Assembly: GCF_009821115.1 (NCBI RefSeq)
Contig: NZ_VYTY01000010.1
Coordinates: 62,001-126,000 of the forward strand
DNA: 64,000 bases
Direction of reading: 5' to 3'
Origin: Nitrincola alkalisediminis
Lineage (GTDB): Bacteria; Pseudomonadota; Gammaproteobacteria; Pseudomonadales; Balneatricaceae
This document shows, piece by piece, positions 44,127-55,205 of this stretch. The number at the start of each line of letters is the position of its first letter. The stretch's first letter is position 1. Made by a program: the position numbers and the translations under genes. The notes below the pieces were generated by a model that ran no database searches, was not told where the DNA came from, and saw only the letters and a program-made list of their open reading frames with translations.

Positions 44127-45749
44127 TCAGTCCTGTTTCATATATTTCATGGCTAGGGTCGCTGAGGAGCACAGATAGCGAAAGCGTTCGCAATAAAAGT
44201 CTTCCAGTTCAAGCGAATTCGGTATTCTGTCAGCATAGACTATGCCGATAGGGGTTTTGTTGCAAAAAATCGACATCACGATGAAATCACTCGGCGAAAT
44301 ATGCCTTAAAAAGTCATGGGGAAGCGCTTGGTGTGTTTGTTGGCGGTTTGACTTTTGACACACGTGATTGGCTGGCTTTTCACAGAGACGTTTCAGTAGC
44401 GAAGGGATGTCATAGGCCATCTCGAACGCCGCCACTTCATGGTCTTTGCCAAACCCGACCTGATAGCTGGTTTGGATGCGATTGTTGGGGATGTCCACCG
44501 AAAGCAACAAGACCCTTTCGAGTCCCAGCCCTAGCTTTAGTCCCTTCAATAAATCCTTTAAGACCTGTGCAGGGCGGCTGTAACCGCTATCGGCTGAGTG
44601 AAACTGGGTAGCAATCTGTTTATAAAGTTCGGAATCAGCGAATTCGGGAGTAGGTCGCTCCTGCGTGGTGTCTACCTCAGAGGTTGGAGGTATGGGGGTG
44701 GATACGGGTATCGTAAAGGGTGGGTACAGTGATTCGGTTTGTGCCTTTTCTGTGATTGAAAACAAGCCTGGAATATAGGGGGTTGAGCTGATCCATAACA
44801 ACTCTGTGGCTGGCGATAGGACGCCGGGTAGATGATACTGTCGAGCGGATTCAGCACATTGGGCGTGCAAGCGTGCTTGTGCTTCGTATCCTCGAAGTTG
44901 CAAGTAATCAGTGATAATCTCAAAAATCCGTTTCGCTTTATCACTATCCCACCCCCTTGTCGTTGTGAGTGATAGCCAATTGCTCAGTTTCACTGGGAAG
45001 AAGGGTTGTTGAATCAAATGGTTAACTTCTCTAAGGTCCTTTATCTCCAAACGCGCATCTCCCATGGCCTTAAGATGCAAAAGGCCGAGCAATGAGGACG
45101 TGGGGGATGAATCGTGGTTTAACGCCTCAAGTGTCAGTTCGGGTACATGTAAAAGAGCGCCTAGCTTTTGCCCCAGTTCTTGCAGGGTGCAGCCGAACAC
45201 ATCGTGCTCTGCGAGTACGACATCCTGATTGTGTTTGTACACTTTTTCTTGATAGGCCTCTTTGTGAAAAGGGGCGTATAGCCACATGAGCCAATGAATA
45301 AAACCATAGAATAAAGAGGCCATTTTGGCTTCTTCGCGATAGCTTGCATTGCGTAATTGCAACCAGTCCGCCACTTGCGTCGCGGCATGATGGCTGTCTG
45401 CAATCGCTCTAAAGTACATCTTTTGCGGAGTACTGTTTGGGTTCAGTTTTAAAATGGTTAAACTTGCGACCAATTGCTCGATTCGGTCAAATCCCAGTGC
45501 CTGCACAGCATGGCTCAAACTGGTGACTTTGGCATGACGGCTTGCCAGCAGTCGCTGTGCTTCACAGCATAAATGGAAGCACAGTACGGGATCATGGCTA
45601 ATAATGGGCGGCAAGGTAACTAATGTGCTGGAAGGGCTGTGTAAGGCCTTTTTTAGTCGGGTAAGTGTGCTAGCACGGACGGGGAGTGGCTTGTCTGCTA
45701 AGAAGGAGAGCCACTCGTCTACGCCTTTTGGCGACACTGTATTACTCAT
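44127..45749 (-). CDS. HDOD-domain protein with C-terminal GAF-like region
   Basis: 540 residues. The HDOD domain covers about 15-210 (LPPIISHDPVLCFHLCCEAQR, SLSHAVQALGFDRIEQL). A linker rich in Pro/Thr (about 335-360) leads to a C-terminal GAF-like region (about 370-538, LGLERVLLLSVD and PIGIVYADRI). HDOD proteins are non-catalytic relatives of HD-GYP phosphodiesterases and usually act in signalling. The gene sits between rsgA and psd, as in pseudomonads. The partner is unknown. Confidence 0.85.
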   Translation of the reverse strand: MSNTVSPKGVDEWLSFLADKPLPVRASTLTRLKKALHSPSSTLVTLPPIISHDPVLCFHLCCEAQRLLASRHAKVTSLSHAVQALGFDRIEQLVASLTILKLNPNSTPQKMYFRAIADSHHAATQVADWLQLRNASYREEAKMASLFYGFIHWLMWLYAPFHKEAYQEKVYKHNQDVVLAEHDVFGCTLQELGQKLGALLHVPELTLEALNHDSSPTSSLLGLLHLKAMGDARLEIKDLREVNHLIQQPFFPVKLSNWLSLTTTRGWDSDKAKRIFEIITDYLQLRGYEAQARLHAQCAESARQYHLPGVLSPATELLWISSTPYIPGLFSITEKAQTESLYPPFTIPVSTPIPPTSEVDTTQERPTPEFADSELYKQIATQFHSADSGYSRPAQVLKDLLKGLKLGLGLERVLLLSVDIPNNRIQTSYQVGFGKDHEVAAFEMAYDIPSLLKRLCEKPANHVCQKSNRQQTHQALPHDFLRHISPSDFIVMSIFCNKTPIGIVYADRIPNSLELEDFYCERFRYLCSSATLAMKYMKQD

Positions 45750-45785
45750 AGTTGACGATCCCGTTCGTGCACATAATCGCTCAGT

Positions 45786-46811
45786 TTATAGTTTTTCATC
45801 AACAGAGTTAAGAATCATCTTGTAACTCTGGAAGCGTTGCTCGGTGATGTTGCCTTCCTCAATGGCTTGCTTCAGTGCACACCCGGGTTCGCGCTCGTGT
45901 TGACAGTCCCTAAAGCGGCAATGCCCGACGTAAGGGGCAAATTCCCGAAAGCCCTCAAGAACCTCATCTGGGCTCATGTGCCATAGCGCGAATTCGCGGA
46001 TGCCCGGCGAGTCAATTAAGTCACCGCCGTCGGGTAAATGAAATAATCGCGCGGTTGTCGTCGTATGCTTGCCTTTACCACTTTGCTCAGACAGTGCACC
46101 TGTTCTCAGGTCAACACCTGGAAGTAGCGTATTGACTAAGGAGGACTTCCCTACGCCGGATTGCCCAACAAATACGCTAATGCGTTCATCAAGTCTGGCC
46201 TTGAGTTCGACAAGCCCTTGGCGTTCAGTGGTCGAGGCATGCAATATGGTATAGCCAATGTCTTGATAAAGCGCTAGCAGGGGCTCCAGCCAAGCACGAT
46301 TAAGATCGTTGAGGAGGTCGGTCTTGTTGAGCAGCAGAATCGGTTCAATGCCCGAGATTTCGGCTGCAATCAGGTAACGATCTATCAGGTTGGCGTGTGC
46401 TCTGGGTTCAGGTGCCAAGGTGATAATGATTTGGTCGATGTTGGCCGCAACCGGTTTGAGTTCGCCGTGATTGTTCGGTCTTTGTAATTGGCTGTGTCGA
46501 GGTCTTACGGCAACCACCACGCCGCCATCAGGGGAGGCACGCCATACCACTCGGTCCCCCGTTACAAGCTGTCCTAAATGAGTGCGCATGTGGCAGCGAA
46601 TAATGCGCCCTGCGTCATCCCCGTCCAGAGCTTCAACATCCAGTTGTTTGCCAAAATGGGAAATGACGAGTCCGTTTTGTTCAACGCCTAACTCACCGCC
46701 TTCCAAGCGTTCATCGATGAGCGTGTCGAGTCGATTGGCGCGTTCTGTACGCTCTTTTTGGATTTTTTCAATTCGCCATGATTGACGGCGCGATACTTTA
46801 CGTTTGGACAT
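45786..46811 (-). CDS. rsgA: Ribosome small-subunit GTPase RsgA
   Basis: 341 residues. N-terminal OB-fold, then a circularly permuted GTPase domain: NKTDL (G4) comes before [10 protein letters not shown] (G1) and DSPG (G3). C-terminal zinc knuckle [14 protein letters not shown]. Helps late 30S maturation and releases RbfA. Divergent from orn. Confidence 0.97.
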   Translation of the reverse strand: MSKRKVSRRQSWRIEKIQKERTERANRLDTLIDERLEGGELGVEQNGLVISHFGKQLDVEALDGDDAGRIIRCHMRTHLGQLVTGDRVVWRASPDGGVVVAVRPRHSQLQRPNNHGELKPVAANIDQIIITLAPEPRAHANLIDRYLIAAEISGIEPILLLNKTDLLNDLNRAWLEPLLALYQDIGYTILHASTTERQGLVELKARLDERISVFVGQSGVGKSSLVNTLLPGVDLRTGALSEQSGKGKHTTTTARLFHLPDGGDLIDSPGIREFALWHMSPDEVLEGFREFAPYVGHCRFRDCQHEREPGCALKQAIEEGNITEQRFQSYKMILNSVDEKL

Positions 46812-46907
46812 GCTGGTTTAAGTTGGTTCCTGACGATATTTTTCAAAGTCTGAATAAGGTATTCTAATCTTAGATAAATATACAGCTTTATATCAGGAGT
46901 CGAACAC

Positions 46908-47450
46908 ATGTCGCAGCAGCAACCACTACTCTGGATCGATTTAGAAATGACGGGGTTGGATCCAGAGCGGGATCGTATTATTGAGATGGCGGCAATGGTG
47001 ACCGATAACGATTTAAATCTCATTGCTGAAAGCCCAGTGATTACCGTCTATCAACCGGATTCCTTGTTAGCCCAGATGGATGAATGGTGTACGCGCCAGC
47101 ATGGGCAGTCAGGTTTGACGCAGCGTGTGAGAGAGAGTCAAACCACCGAGAGCATGGCGCAAGAGCAAATGCTCAGTTTCTTGAGTGCGCATTCCACAAA
47201 AGGGGCTTCGCCTATGTGTGGTAATAGCATTGGGCAGGACCGCCGCTTTTTGTGTAAGTACATGCCAGACCTCGAAGCGCACTTCCATTACCGTAATTTA
47301 GATGTGAGCTCAATCAAGGAGCTGGCAAAACGTTGGAAGCCTTCCATCATGGATGGGTTTAAGAAAAAGGGAACGCATTTGGCCCTGGACGACATTCGCG
47401 AATCCATTGAAGAGCTGCGCTACTATCGCCGTCATTTTTTTAGGTTATAA
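46908..47450 (+). CDS. orn: Oligoribonuclease
   Basis: 180 residues, the E. coli size. DEDDh exonuclease: [11 protein letters not shown] (Asp and Glu), [11 protein letters not shown] and [14 protein letters not shown] with the final His/Asp. Degrades two- to five-residue RNAs, including pGpG from c-di-GMP breakdown. Its last 11 bp overlap the convergent queG. Confidence 0.98.
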   Translation: MSQQQPLLWIDLEMTGLDPERDRIIEMAAMVTDNDLNLIAESPVITVYQPDSLLAQMDEWCTRQHGQSGLTQRVRESQTTESMAQEQMLSFLSAHSTKGASPMCGNSIGQDRRFLCKYMPDLEAHFHYRNLDVSSIKELAKRWKPSIMDGFKKKGTHLALDDIRESIEELRYYRRHFFRL

Positions 47451-48549
47451 GGTCGGGTTTGGGGGCTTTAGACGCCAGTTCGTTGAGCGCCCATTCAATA
47501 TGCTCTTGTACCAAGGGAGAGGCAAGGGGATAGCGCTCGTTTAAGGCTTTTATAATGCGAGGGTTGCCGGAGCTGTTGCCCAGTGCGACGGCAATGTTTC
47601 GCTGCCAGCCTTCAAAGCCAGTTCGGCGGATGGCTGAGCCCTCAGTGCGTTTTAAAAATGTGGCTTCATCCCATTCAAACAGCTCGATGAGTTCGATGTC
47701 GTCGAGTCCGTGTCTGGGTTTAAAGTCATCCTCTTGGCTGTGTTTGGCAAACCGATTCCACGGGCACACGAGTTGGCAGTCATCGCATCCAAAAATACGG
47801 TTGCCCATTAAGGGGCGAAGCTCTGTAGGGATGCTGCCGCGGTACTCGATGGTTAAGTAAGAAATACAGCGTCTGGCATCCAAAACGTAAGGCTTAGGGA
47901 AGGCGCGAGTAGGGCAAATGTCCAAACAGGCCGTGCAGCGTCCACAGTGTTGCTCTGTTTCGGGAGGGTCAATTGGTAAGGGGATGTTGATAAATAACTC
48001 ACCCAAAAAAAACCAAGACCCGGCTTTTCGGTTGAGCAGTAAGGTGTGTTTTCCTATCCAACCAAGGCCAGCATTTCGTGCAATCGGACGTTCCAGAACA
48101 GGTGCGCTGTCTGTAAACGGGCGAAACGACACTTCATGGCCTGTGGATGTTTGAATTTTGTTGCCGAGTTGCTTGAGGCGTTGGCGAATCAGTTTATGAT
48201 AGTCTCTACCCAGAGTGTAGCGCGCAATGTATGCTTTGTCGGGTTGAGAGAGCAGTTCAAGCGTTTTGATATCAGCAGGTAAATAATCCATTCTAACGCT
48301 AATAATGCGTTGAGTGCCCGGCACTAATAAGGATGCATCTAAGCGCTTTTCAATATTCTCAGACAGGTAGTGCATCTCGCCATGCATGCCTTGGTCCAAC
48401 CACTCAGTTAGCGACGTCTGTTCTTGAGATAAGTCTGTGCCCGTAATTGCGCAGCCTTGAAAGCCGATTTCAGACGCCCAGATTTTTATTTGATCTGCTA
48501 ATTGAGCTAAATCGTTGGTCAAGTCTTGATGTAAAGAAGCTGAAATCAC
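47440..48549 (-). CDS. queG: Epoxyqueuosine reductase QueG
   Basis: 369 residues; the start is GTG with only a weak SD. Two 4Fe-4S motifs ([12 protein letters not shown] and [11 protein letters not shown]), a cobalamin-binding N-terminal region and a HEAT-like C-terminal repeat ([19 protein letters not shown]). Reduces epoxyqueuosine to queuosine in tRNA, using B12. Divergent from nnr. Confidence 0.96.
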   Translation of the reverse strand: MISASLHQDLTNDLAQLADQIKIWASEIGFQGCAITGTDLSQEQTSLTEWLDQGMHGEMHYLSENIEKRLDASLLVPGTQRIISVRMDYLPADIKTLELLSQPDKAYIARYTLGRDYHKLIRQRLKQLGNKIQTSTGHEVSFRPFTDSAPVLERPIARNAGLGWIGKHTLLLNRKAGSWFFLGELFINIPLPIDPPETEQHCGRCTACLDICPTRAFPKPYVLDARRCISYLTIEYRGSIPTELRPLMGNRIFGCDDCQLVCPWNRFAKHSQEDDFKPRHGLDDIELIELFEWDEATFLKRTEGSAIRRTGFEGWQRNIAVALGNSSGNPRIIKALNERYPLASPLVQEHIEWALNELASKAPKPDLIT

Positions 48550-48608
48550 TGGTTCCGTCTGCTATGCATGTCAATATATCGATAGATTACTCAGGAGGCT
48601 TGAGCGAT

Positions 48609-50138
48609 ATGAGCGCCCAGCGAACCCGATTGCCCAACACATTATACACGGCTGAGCAGTGTCGTGCGTTGGATCATACTGCAATTACGGAATATGGCAT
48701 CCCGGGTTTTCGGTTGATGCAGAGAGCGGGGCATGCTGTTTTTGCTGAAATCCGAAGACGGTGGCCGGATGTCAATCGTTTAACCCTTGTGTGTGGTACA
48801 GGCAATAATGGCGGTGACGGCCTGATTGTTGCGGGGTTGGCGTTTCAGCAAGGTTGGCAGGTTCAGGTGTTGACGCTAGGTATTACGCCTTATCATGAGC
48901 AACTGCAAGGGGAAGCCTTGCAAGCTTGGGAATGGGCGAATGCGTTAGGCGTGGTGACGCGCCCCTGGAGTCCAATGGTGGAATTTACGGGCGAACTGAT
49001 CGTGGATGCGATTTTAGGTACCGGAATCCAGGGCGAGGTTCGCGGCGCTGTGCGAGAAGCGATTGCAAAAATCAATGCCTGTCACCGTCCGGTGGTGTCT
49101 GTCGATATCCCGTCTGGTTTGTGCAGTGATACGGGGAAATGCATGGGGGAGACGATAGCCGCATCGCTCACCCTGACCTTTATTGGATTAAAACAGGGCT
49201 TGTTGACGCATCAGGGGCCGGATGTGCGGGGCGAGCTGTTATTCGACAGCTTAATGGTGCCGGAGGAACTCTATGAACAAATCCCTGTGAGTGGGTTTAG
49301 AACCGATGCAGAGGATTTATCAGACTTGTTGCCCGCACGCCCCTTGTCAGCCCACAAAGGGCATTACGGGCATGTGTTGGTTGTGGGTGGGGATCATGGC
49401 ATGGGCGGTGCTGCAATGATGGCTGCCGAAGCGGCGCTGCGGTCAGGCAGTGGCTTAGTGTCATTGGCGACGCGCTCGGCTCATGTGAGTGCCGCCTTGG
49501 CGCGTACGCCTGAAGTGATGGTGTTGGGGGTGGATGCCTCGGCACGTCTTCAGCCTATGCTAGATCGCGCCAGTGTGGTTGTGTTGGGGCCAGGGCTTGG
49601 CAGCAGTGCTTGGGCTGATCAATTGGCACAGGCGGTCATGAGCCGTCCGCATCCCTCTGTGATCGATGCGGACGCGTTAAAATACCTGCAGCCGTATCGT
49701 CATTCTCCAGCGCAAGCACGTGCGAGAGTCTTAACGCCTCATCCAGGTGAGGCCGCTCAATTGCTGGACTGCTCAGTCGCTGATGTTCAAGACAACCGCT
49801 TTGATGCAGTGCGCTTGCTGTATGAACGTTTTGGTGGTGTGATTGTCTTGAAAGGTGCAGGAACTGTGATCTTCGACGGAGATGTCGTGCATGTCTGTGC
49901 CGAAGGCAATCCAGGCATGGCATCCGGTGGAATGGGTGATGTGTTGTCAGGCATTATCGCGGCATTTCTTGCGCAGGGATTGTCGCCAGTCGATGCGGCT
50001 CGTTTAGGGGTTTATACCCATGCGAGATCGGCCGATCTATGTGCCTTGCAGAGTGGGCAGCGAGGTCTGAGAGCGACGGATTTATTTAACCAAATTAAGT
50101 GTGTTGTCAATGGGTTGGAGTTGGGTGAACGTGTCTGA
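48609..50138 (+). CDS. nnr: Bifunctional NAD(P)H-hydrate epimerase/dehydratase
   Basis: 509 residues from the ATG 10 nt after AGGAGG; the frame stays open to 48447. YjeF_N epimerase domain (about 1-215, CGTGNNGGDGLIVAG) fused to an ADP-dependent dehydratase domain (about 230-505, HYGHVLVVGGDHGMGGA, NPGMASGGMGDVLSG). Repairs damaged NAD(P)HX. Followed by tsaE with an 8-bp overlap. Confidence 0.96.
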   Translation: MSAQRTRLPNTLYTAEQCRALDHTAITEYGIPGFRLMQRAGHAVFAEIRRRWPDVNRLTLVCGTGNNGGDGLIVAGLAFQQGWQVQVLTLGITPYHEQLQGEALQAWEWANALGVVTRPWSPMVEFTGELIVDAILGTGIQGEVRGAVREAIAKINACHRPVVSVDIPSGLCSDTGKCMGETIAASLTLTFIGLKQGLLTHQGPDVRGELLFDSLMVPEELYEQIPVSGFRTDAEDLSDLLPARPLSAHKGHYGHVLVVGGDHGMGGAAMMAAEAALRSGSGLVSLATRSAHVSAALARTPEVMVLGVDASARLQPMLDRASVVVLGPGLGSSAWADQLAQAVMSRPHPSVIDADALKYLQPYRHSPAQARARVLTPHPGEAAQLLDCSVADVQDNRFDAVRLLYERFGGVIVLKGAGTVIFDGDVVHVCAEGNPGMASGGMGDVLSGIIAAFLAQGLSPVDAARLGVYTHARSADLCALQSGQRGLRATDLFNQIKCVVNGLELGERV

Positions 50139-50604
50139 GAATACATTTATCGCGGCAGATGATCAACAGACGGTGGCTTTCGGGCAGGTGTTGGCAAATG
50201 CAGCAGTTGACGGTGGAATCGTGTTTTTACACGGAGATTTGGGGATGGGTAAAACAACCTTGTGTCGAGGTGTCATCCAGGCATTTGGGCATACAGGTGC
50301 GGTTAAGAGTCCAACCTATACGCTGGTTGAGCCTTATGAATTTCAAAATAAATGCGTGTACCATTTTGATTTGTATCGGTTAGGTGACCCTGAAGAGCTT
50401 GAGTTTCTGGGAATCCGGGATTATCTGGTAGACGATGCCTTGTGTCTGATTGAGTGGCCCGAGCGGGGGCAGGGAATTCTACCCCCAGCAGATCTTGAAA
50501 TTTTTATAGAGATATTTGAGCAAGGACGTCGTATTAAATGGTCAAAAAACACTCAGAAAGGGTGTATGATAGCCGATAGAATAGTAAATGAATTGAAAGG
50601 GTAA
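50131..50604 (+). CDS. tsaE: tRNA threonylcarbamoyladenosine biosynthesis ATPase TsaE
   Basis: 157 residues from GTG that overlaps the nnr stop by 8 bp; earlier in-frame starts would lie deeper in nnr. Walker A GDLGMGKTT, then SPTYTLVEPYE and DLYRLGDPEELE. Works with TsaB and TsaD to make t6A37 in tRNAs. E. coli TsaE has 153 residues. Confidence 0.95.
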   Translation: MSENTFIAADDQQTVAFGQVLANAAVDGGIVFLHGDLGMGKTTLCRGVIQAFGHTGAVKSPTYTLVEPYEFQNKCVYHFDLYRLGDPEELEFLGIRDYLVDDALCLIEWPERGQGILPPADLEIFIEIFEQGRRIKWSKNTQKGCMIADRIVNELKG

Positions 50605-50613
50605 GCGCTCATT

Positions 50614-51978
50614 GTGAAAGTAAATACTCTCTACAAGCTTTGTAGTCTTGTCTGTGTGGCGTTATTGCTGCCTCTGCATGCATTTGCCAACGTGCAAGTG
50701 CAGGGCGTACGGACGTGGTTAGCACCGGACAATACTCGCTTAGTCTTTGATTTATCAGGGCCAATCCAACACAAGCTTTTTGCGTTGGATAACCCGGATC
50801 GCATAGTGTTGGATATTGAAAATGCCACATTAAATGCCTCGTTGAGTGAGTTGGCCTCGGATAAAAGCCCAGTTGAGCGGATTCGCCATAGCCAATCGGG
50901 TACCACCTTACGCATAGTGCTGGATATTCGTGAACAAGTGAGGCCCAAGAGCTTTGAGCTACGTCCGAATGAGCAATATGGACATCGTTTAGTGGTCGAC
51001 TTAGAACCGATTGTTAAGTCTCAGGTCGCGGTTCGCGCCGCTCCAGCGCCCTCTGTGCCAACGGCGGCTTCAGCAGGACTGCGTGATATCGTCATTGCGA
51101 TTGATCCTGGACACGGTGGCGAAGATCCGGGTGCAATTGGACCTAATCGTACCCGAGAGAAAGACATAGTGTTGGCGATAGGTCGAGAACTCAAAAAACT
51201 CATCGATGCCGAGCCGGGCTACCGGGCGGTGATGATTCGCGATGGGGATTACTTTGTGAGTCTTCGTGATCGAACCATCCGTGCGCGCCGTGCGAATGCG
51301 GATTTGTTTGTCTCAATTCATGCCGATGGATGGCACAGTCCTACAGCGCGCGGTGCGTCCGTGTGGGTGTTGTCTGAGAGAGGGGCAAGTAGCGAGATGG
51401 GACGCTGGTTGGCCAGTCGTGAAAACAGCTCGGATTTAATTGGCGGCGTCGGCAGCGTGAGTCTTGATGATAAAGATGATGTACTGGCCAGCGTTTTGTT
51501 GGATATGTCCATGACGGCCAGTCGTACTGGCAGCCGTGACGTGGCTGGCATTATCCACCGGAATATGGCCAATTTTGCCCGCATGCACAAGCCAAATGTT
51601 GAAATGGCAGCCTTCGCGGTGCTCAGATCCCCCGATATTCCATCTATTTTGATCGAAACAGGCTTCATTACCAACCCGCAAGAAGAAACACAGCTCAGAA
51701 CCCCTGCCTATCAACAACGCATGGCGAAAGCGATTTTTGATGGGATTTCGGAGTATTTTTGGCAGCGTCCACCGGATATGACCTTAATCGCTTCCCGAAA
51801 AAATCAGGGTGGCGCAATGGTTGCGGGGCAAAACCGAACCCACCGTGTCCAACCTGGGGATACGTTGTCTGTTATAGCGGTGAGAAATGGAGTGTCGGTT
51901 GCAGCGTTAAGAGAGGCCAACCAAATCAGGGGTGATCAAATACGCGTGGGCCAAGTCCTAAGGATTCCAGCAAGTTAA
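50614..51978 (+). CDS. N-acetylmuramoyl-L-alanine amidase (AmiB/AmiC type) with LysM
   Basis: 454 residues, GTG start. Signal peptide (about 1-25), AMIN domain (about 27-125), Amidase_3 catalytic domain (about 150-375, [16 protein letters not shown] with Zn His and Glu, [17 protein letters not shown]) and a C-terminal LysM (about 405-452, [17 protein letters not shown]). Splits septal peptidoglycan during division. Having AMIN plus LysM is the AmiB-type arrangement, and the position before mutL is where amiB lies in E. coli. Confidence 0.95.
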   Translation: MKVNTLYKLCSLVCVALLLPLHAFANVQVQGVRTWLAPDNTRLVFDLSGPIQHKLFALDNPDRIVLDIENATLNASLSELASDKSPVERIRHSQSGTTLRIVLDIREQVRPKSFELRPNEQYGHRLVVDLEPIVKSQVAVRAAPAPSVPTAASAGLRDIVIAIDPGHGGEDPGAIGPNRTREKDIVLAIGRELKKLIDAEPGYRAVMIRDGDYFVSLRDRTIRARRANADLFVSIHADGWHSPTARGASVWVLSERGASSEMGRWLASRENSSDLIGGVGSVSLDDKDDVLASVLLDMSMTASRTGSRDVAGIIHRNMANFARMHKPNVEMAAFAVLRSPDIPSILIETGFITNPQEETQLRTPAYQQRMAKAIFDGISEYFWQRPPDMTLIASRKNQGGAMVAGQNRTHRVQPGDTLSVIAVRNGVSVAALREANQIRGDQIRVGQVLRIPAS

Positions 51979-53888
51979 TGAGCGTTTTAATTAAGAAGCA
52001 GCCTGCGCCGATTGAGCTTTTATCGGCGCAGCTTGCGAACCAAATTGCAGCGGGAGAGGTCGTAGAGCGTCCCGCGTCCGTGGTAAAAGAACTGCTTGAG
52101 AACAGCCTTGATGCAGGTGCAAGCCAGGTCTCATTAGAGGCCGAGCAAGGTGGCGTTAAACGAATTCGGATTCGAGACGACGGTTGCGGCATTGCGCAGG
52201 AGGATTTGGCCTTGGCGCTGAGTCGCCATGCAACCTCTAAAATTAAAGTGTTGGACGATCTTGAAGCCGTGCTCAGTTTGGGCTTTCGTGGCGAGGCGCT
52301 GGCCAGTATCAGCTCTGTTGCGCGTTTAACCCTCACATCGCGTCCAGAGGGCCAAGACAGCGCGTGGTCGGTAAAGGCCGAAGGTCGAGACATGGAGCCG
52401 ATCTTAATGCCAGCCGCGCACCCAGTGGGCACGACGGTTGAAGTGGGTGATTTGTTTTTTAATACCCCCGCGCGCCGAAAGTTTCTAAAAACCGAAAAAA
52501 CGGAGTTCGGCCATTTAGAAGAGGTGGTTAGACGTTTGGCGTTGAGCCGTTTTGATGTGGGCTTCAGTCTCACACATAACGCAAAGTCACTCTACCAATT
52601 GAAGCCTGCAACCACCGACTTTGAGCGCGAAAAGCGTTTAGCAACCTTACTCGGGCCTGCTTTTATTGAGCATGCTCTAGTGGTGGACATGGCGGCTGAA
52701 TCGTCCGGCTTGAGACTCTATGGTTGGGTGACACAGCCCACGCACTCGCGCAGCCAGCCGGATCAGCAGTACTTTTTTGTCAACGGACGTATTATTCGCG
52801 ATAAAGTGGTGAATCATGCCGTTCGGCAAGCCTATCAGGATGTCCTGTACGGAGGACGTCATCCCGCATTTGTACTCTTCTTTGAATTAGACCCTGCCTG
52901 GGTGGATGTCAATGTGCATCCGACCAAGCATGAAGTGCGTTTTAGAGAAAGCCGTTTGGTGCACGATTTTATTTTCAGATCCTTGCATCGAGTGATCGCG
53001 GATATGCGCCCTGATGGACAGGCACAGATCAGCTCACACGAAATCCCTCTAGGGGGCGCTGCTCTTGATCGCGGTGGTTCCACGCCCACTCAAGCACCTC
53101 CGGTCCGGCCAGTCGAGTCACCCAGTTATACTCAAGGGCAAATGCCTTTGCATGCGCCGACGCGTCCCACCTCGTCGACCTCTTTTTCGGGGCGAGATGT
53201 AAGGTCTCAGATTGAGCAATATCGCCAGCTATACCCGGACACGGAGGGACAGATTGCAGAGGTTCAACCCAGCGCGACAGTTCAAACGGCGGACTCTTCA
53301 GATGTGCCGCCGCTGGGCTACGCACTTGCCCAGCTTAAGGGCGTGTATATTTTGGCTCAGAATGAGCAAGGTCTGATTATTGTTGATATGCATGCCGCCC
53401 ATGAGCGTATTGTCTATGAACGCATGAAACTCACCCTGCAGGATGAACCTCTGCGAAGTCAGCCTTTGTTAGTGCCGGTGTCCATTCATGTCAGTCAGAA
53501 GGAAGCGGATATTGCCGAGGAGTCTTTAGAGCTCTTTAAGCGCTTAGGCTTTGTGTTGCAGCGTTTGGCGGCCGAAACCTTGGTTATTCGTGAAGTGCCA
53601 GTGTATTTTGCAAAGGCCGATGTGCAACGTCTGGTGCTCGATGTGTTGTCGGACTTGTTGCATCAGGGACGCAGTCAGCGCATTGAAAATCAAATAAATG
53701 AACTTCTTGGGACAATGGCCTGTCATAGTGCAGTTCGTGCCAATCGACAATTGTCGATTGCTGAAATGAATGCGCTGTTGCGTGATATGGAAGTCACCGA
53801 ACGCAGCGGGCAGTGTAACCATGGTCGTCCCACTTGGACGGCGTTGAGTCTGTCTGATCTTGATAAGCTTTTTTTACGGGGGCAGTAA
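51978..53888 (+). CDS. mutL: DNA mismatch repair protein MutL, endonuclease-type motif
   Basis: 636 residues. GHKL ATPase at the N-terminus ([25 protein letters not shown]), a linker (about 345-440) and a C-terminal dimerisation domain. The C-terminus carries [12 protein letters not shown], which fits D-x-H-A-x2-E-x4-E, plus MACHS and CNHGRPTW, so this MutL probably nicks DNA itself, as in bacteria without MutH. ATG overlaps the amidase stop by one base (TAATG). Confidence 0.97.
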   Translation: MSVLIKKQPAPIELLSAQLANQIAAGEVVERPASVVKELLENSLDAGASQVSLEAEQGGVKRIRIRDDGCGIAQEDLALALSRHATSKIKVLDDLEAVLSLGFRGEALASISSVARLTLTSRPEGQDSAWSVKAEGRDMEPILMPAAHPVGTTVEVGDLFFNTPARRKFLKTEKTEFGHLEEVVRRLALSRFDVGFSLTHNAKSLYQLKPATTDFEREKRLATLLGPAFIEHALVVDMAAESSGLRLYGWVTQPTHSRSQPDQQYFFVNGRIIRDKVVNHAVRQAYQDVLYGGRHPAFVLFFELDPAWVDVNVHPTKHEVRFRESRLVHDFIFRSLHRVIADMRPDGQAQISSHEIPLGGAALDRGGSTPTQAPPVRPVESPSYTQGQMPLHAPTRPTSSTSFSGRDVRSQIEQYRQLYPDTEGQIAEVQPSATVQTADSSDVPPLGYALAQLKGVYILAQNEQGLIIVDMHAAHERIVYERMKLTLQDEPLRSQPLLVPVSIHVSQKEADIAEESLELFKRLGFVLQRLAAETLVIREVPVYFAKADVQRLVLDVLSDLLHQGRSQRIENQINELLGTMACHSAVRANRQLSIAEMNALLRDMEVTERSGQCNHGRPTWTALSLSDLDKLFLRGQ

Positions 53889-54832
53889 TGTCGATGGACA
53901 AGGCAAAGCCCTTGGTTGTGATGTTGATGGGGCCAACCGCCTCAGGTAAAACCGATTTAGCCATGCGGATTGCTGATCATCTGCCAGCCAGCTTGATTAG
54001 TGTAGACTCTGCATTGATTTACAAAGGCATGGATATTGGAACGGCCAAGCCCGAACCCGAGGTGTTAAGTGCCTATCCGCATCGGTTGGTGGACATTATG
54101 GATCCTGCCGAATCCTATTCGGCGGCGACCTTTAGGGAGGATGCACTCGCCTGTATCGACGACGCCCTTGCCAATCAACGACTGCCTATCTTAGTGGGCG
54201 GTACGATGATGTACTTTAATGCACTGATTAAAGGAATGGCCACTTTACCCGATGCCGATCCAGTGCTCCGAACAGAGTTAGAAGCACGTATCCAGCAAGA
54301 GGGTATCGAAAGTTTGCATGCACAGTTGGCGCAGCTCGATCCAGTGGCCGCTGAGCGTCTGCATCCGTCGGATTCTCAAAGAGTGCAAAGAGCGTTAGAA
54401 GTGTGTTTGCTTAGTGGTCAGTCAATGACGTCGTTATGGGCTCAACAAGCCGAGGTTGAATTGCCGTTTCGTTACCTGTCGTTGGCTTTGATGCCGCAAG
54501 ATAGGTCGATTTTGCATAAGCGCATAGAACAGCGTTTTGATAAGATGTTAGAACAGGGTTTTGAAACAGAAGTTCGATCCTTGTTTGAGCGACAAGATTT
54601 GCATCCGAGCATGCCATCCATTCGTGCCGTTGGCTATCGCCAAATGTGGCAGTATCTTGATGGTGAGTTAGGGTATAAGGACATGAGAGAAAAGAGTATA
54701 GTAGCCACTCGGCAACTGGCAAAACGTCAGTATACATGGCTAAGAAGTTGGGATGATCTGCATGTGCTTGACGGTGTAAATGAGAATATATTGCCGAATG
54801 CCTTGAAGTTGATCCAGCAAGCCATTATATAA
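53888..54832 (+). CDS. miaA: tRNA dimethylallyltransferase MiaA
   Basis: 314 residues. P-loop GPTASGKTDLA, SVDSALIYKGMDIGTAKP and VGGTMMYFNALIKG are diagnostic. Adds dimethylallyl to A37 of UNN-reading tRNAs. Overlaps the mutL stop by one base; hfq follows after 124 bp, as in enterics and pseudomonads. Confidence 0.98.
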   Translation: MSMDKAKPLVVMLMGPTASGKTDLAMRIADHLPASLISVDSALIYKGMDIGTAKPEPEVLSAYPHRLVDIMDPAESYSAATFREDALACIDDALANQRLPILVGGTMMYFNALIKGMATLPDADPVLRTELEARIQQEGIESLHAQLAQLDPVAAERLHPSDSQRVQRALEVCLLSGQSMTSLWAQQAEVELPFRYLSLALMPQDRSILHKRIEQRFDKMLEQGFETEVRSLFERQDLHPSMPSIRAVGYRQMWQYLDGELGYKDMREKSIVATRQLAKRQYTWLRSWDDLHVLDGVNENILPNALKLIQQAII

Positions 54833-54887
54833 TGAGATGCTTTGCGTTAATTTTTAATAGCGCCAGAGAGATGCGTGAAACACGTAA

Positions 54888-55196
<309 letters not shown>

Positions 55197-55205
55197 GTAA
55201 TTTGA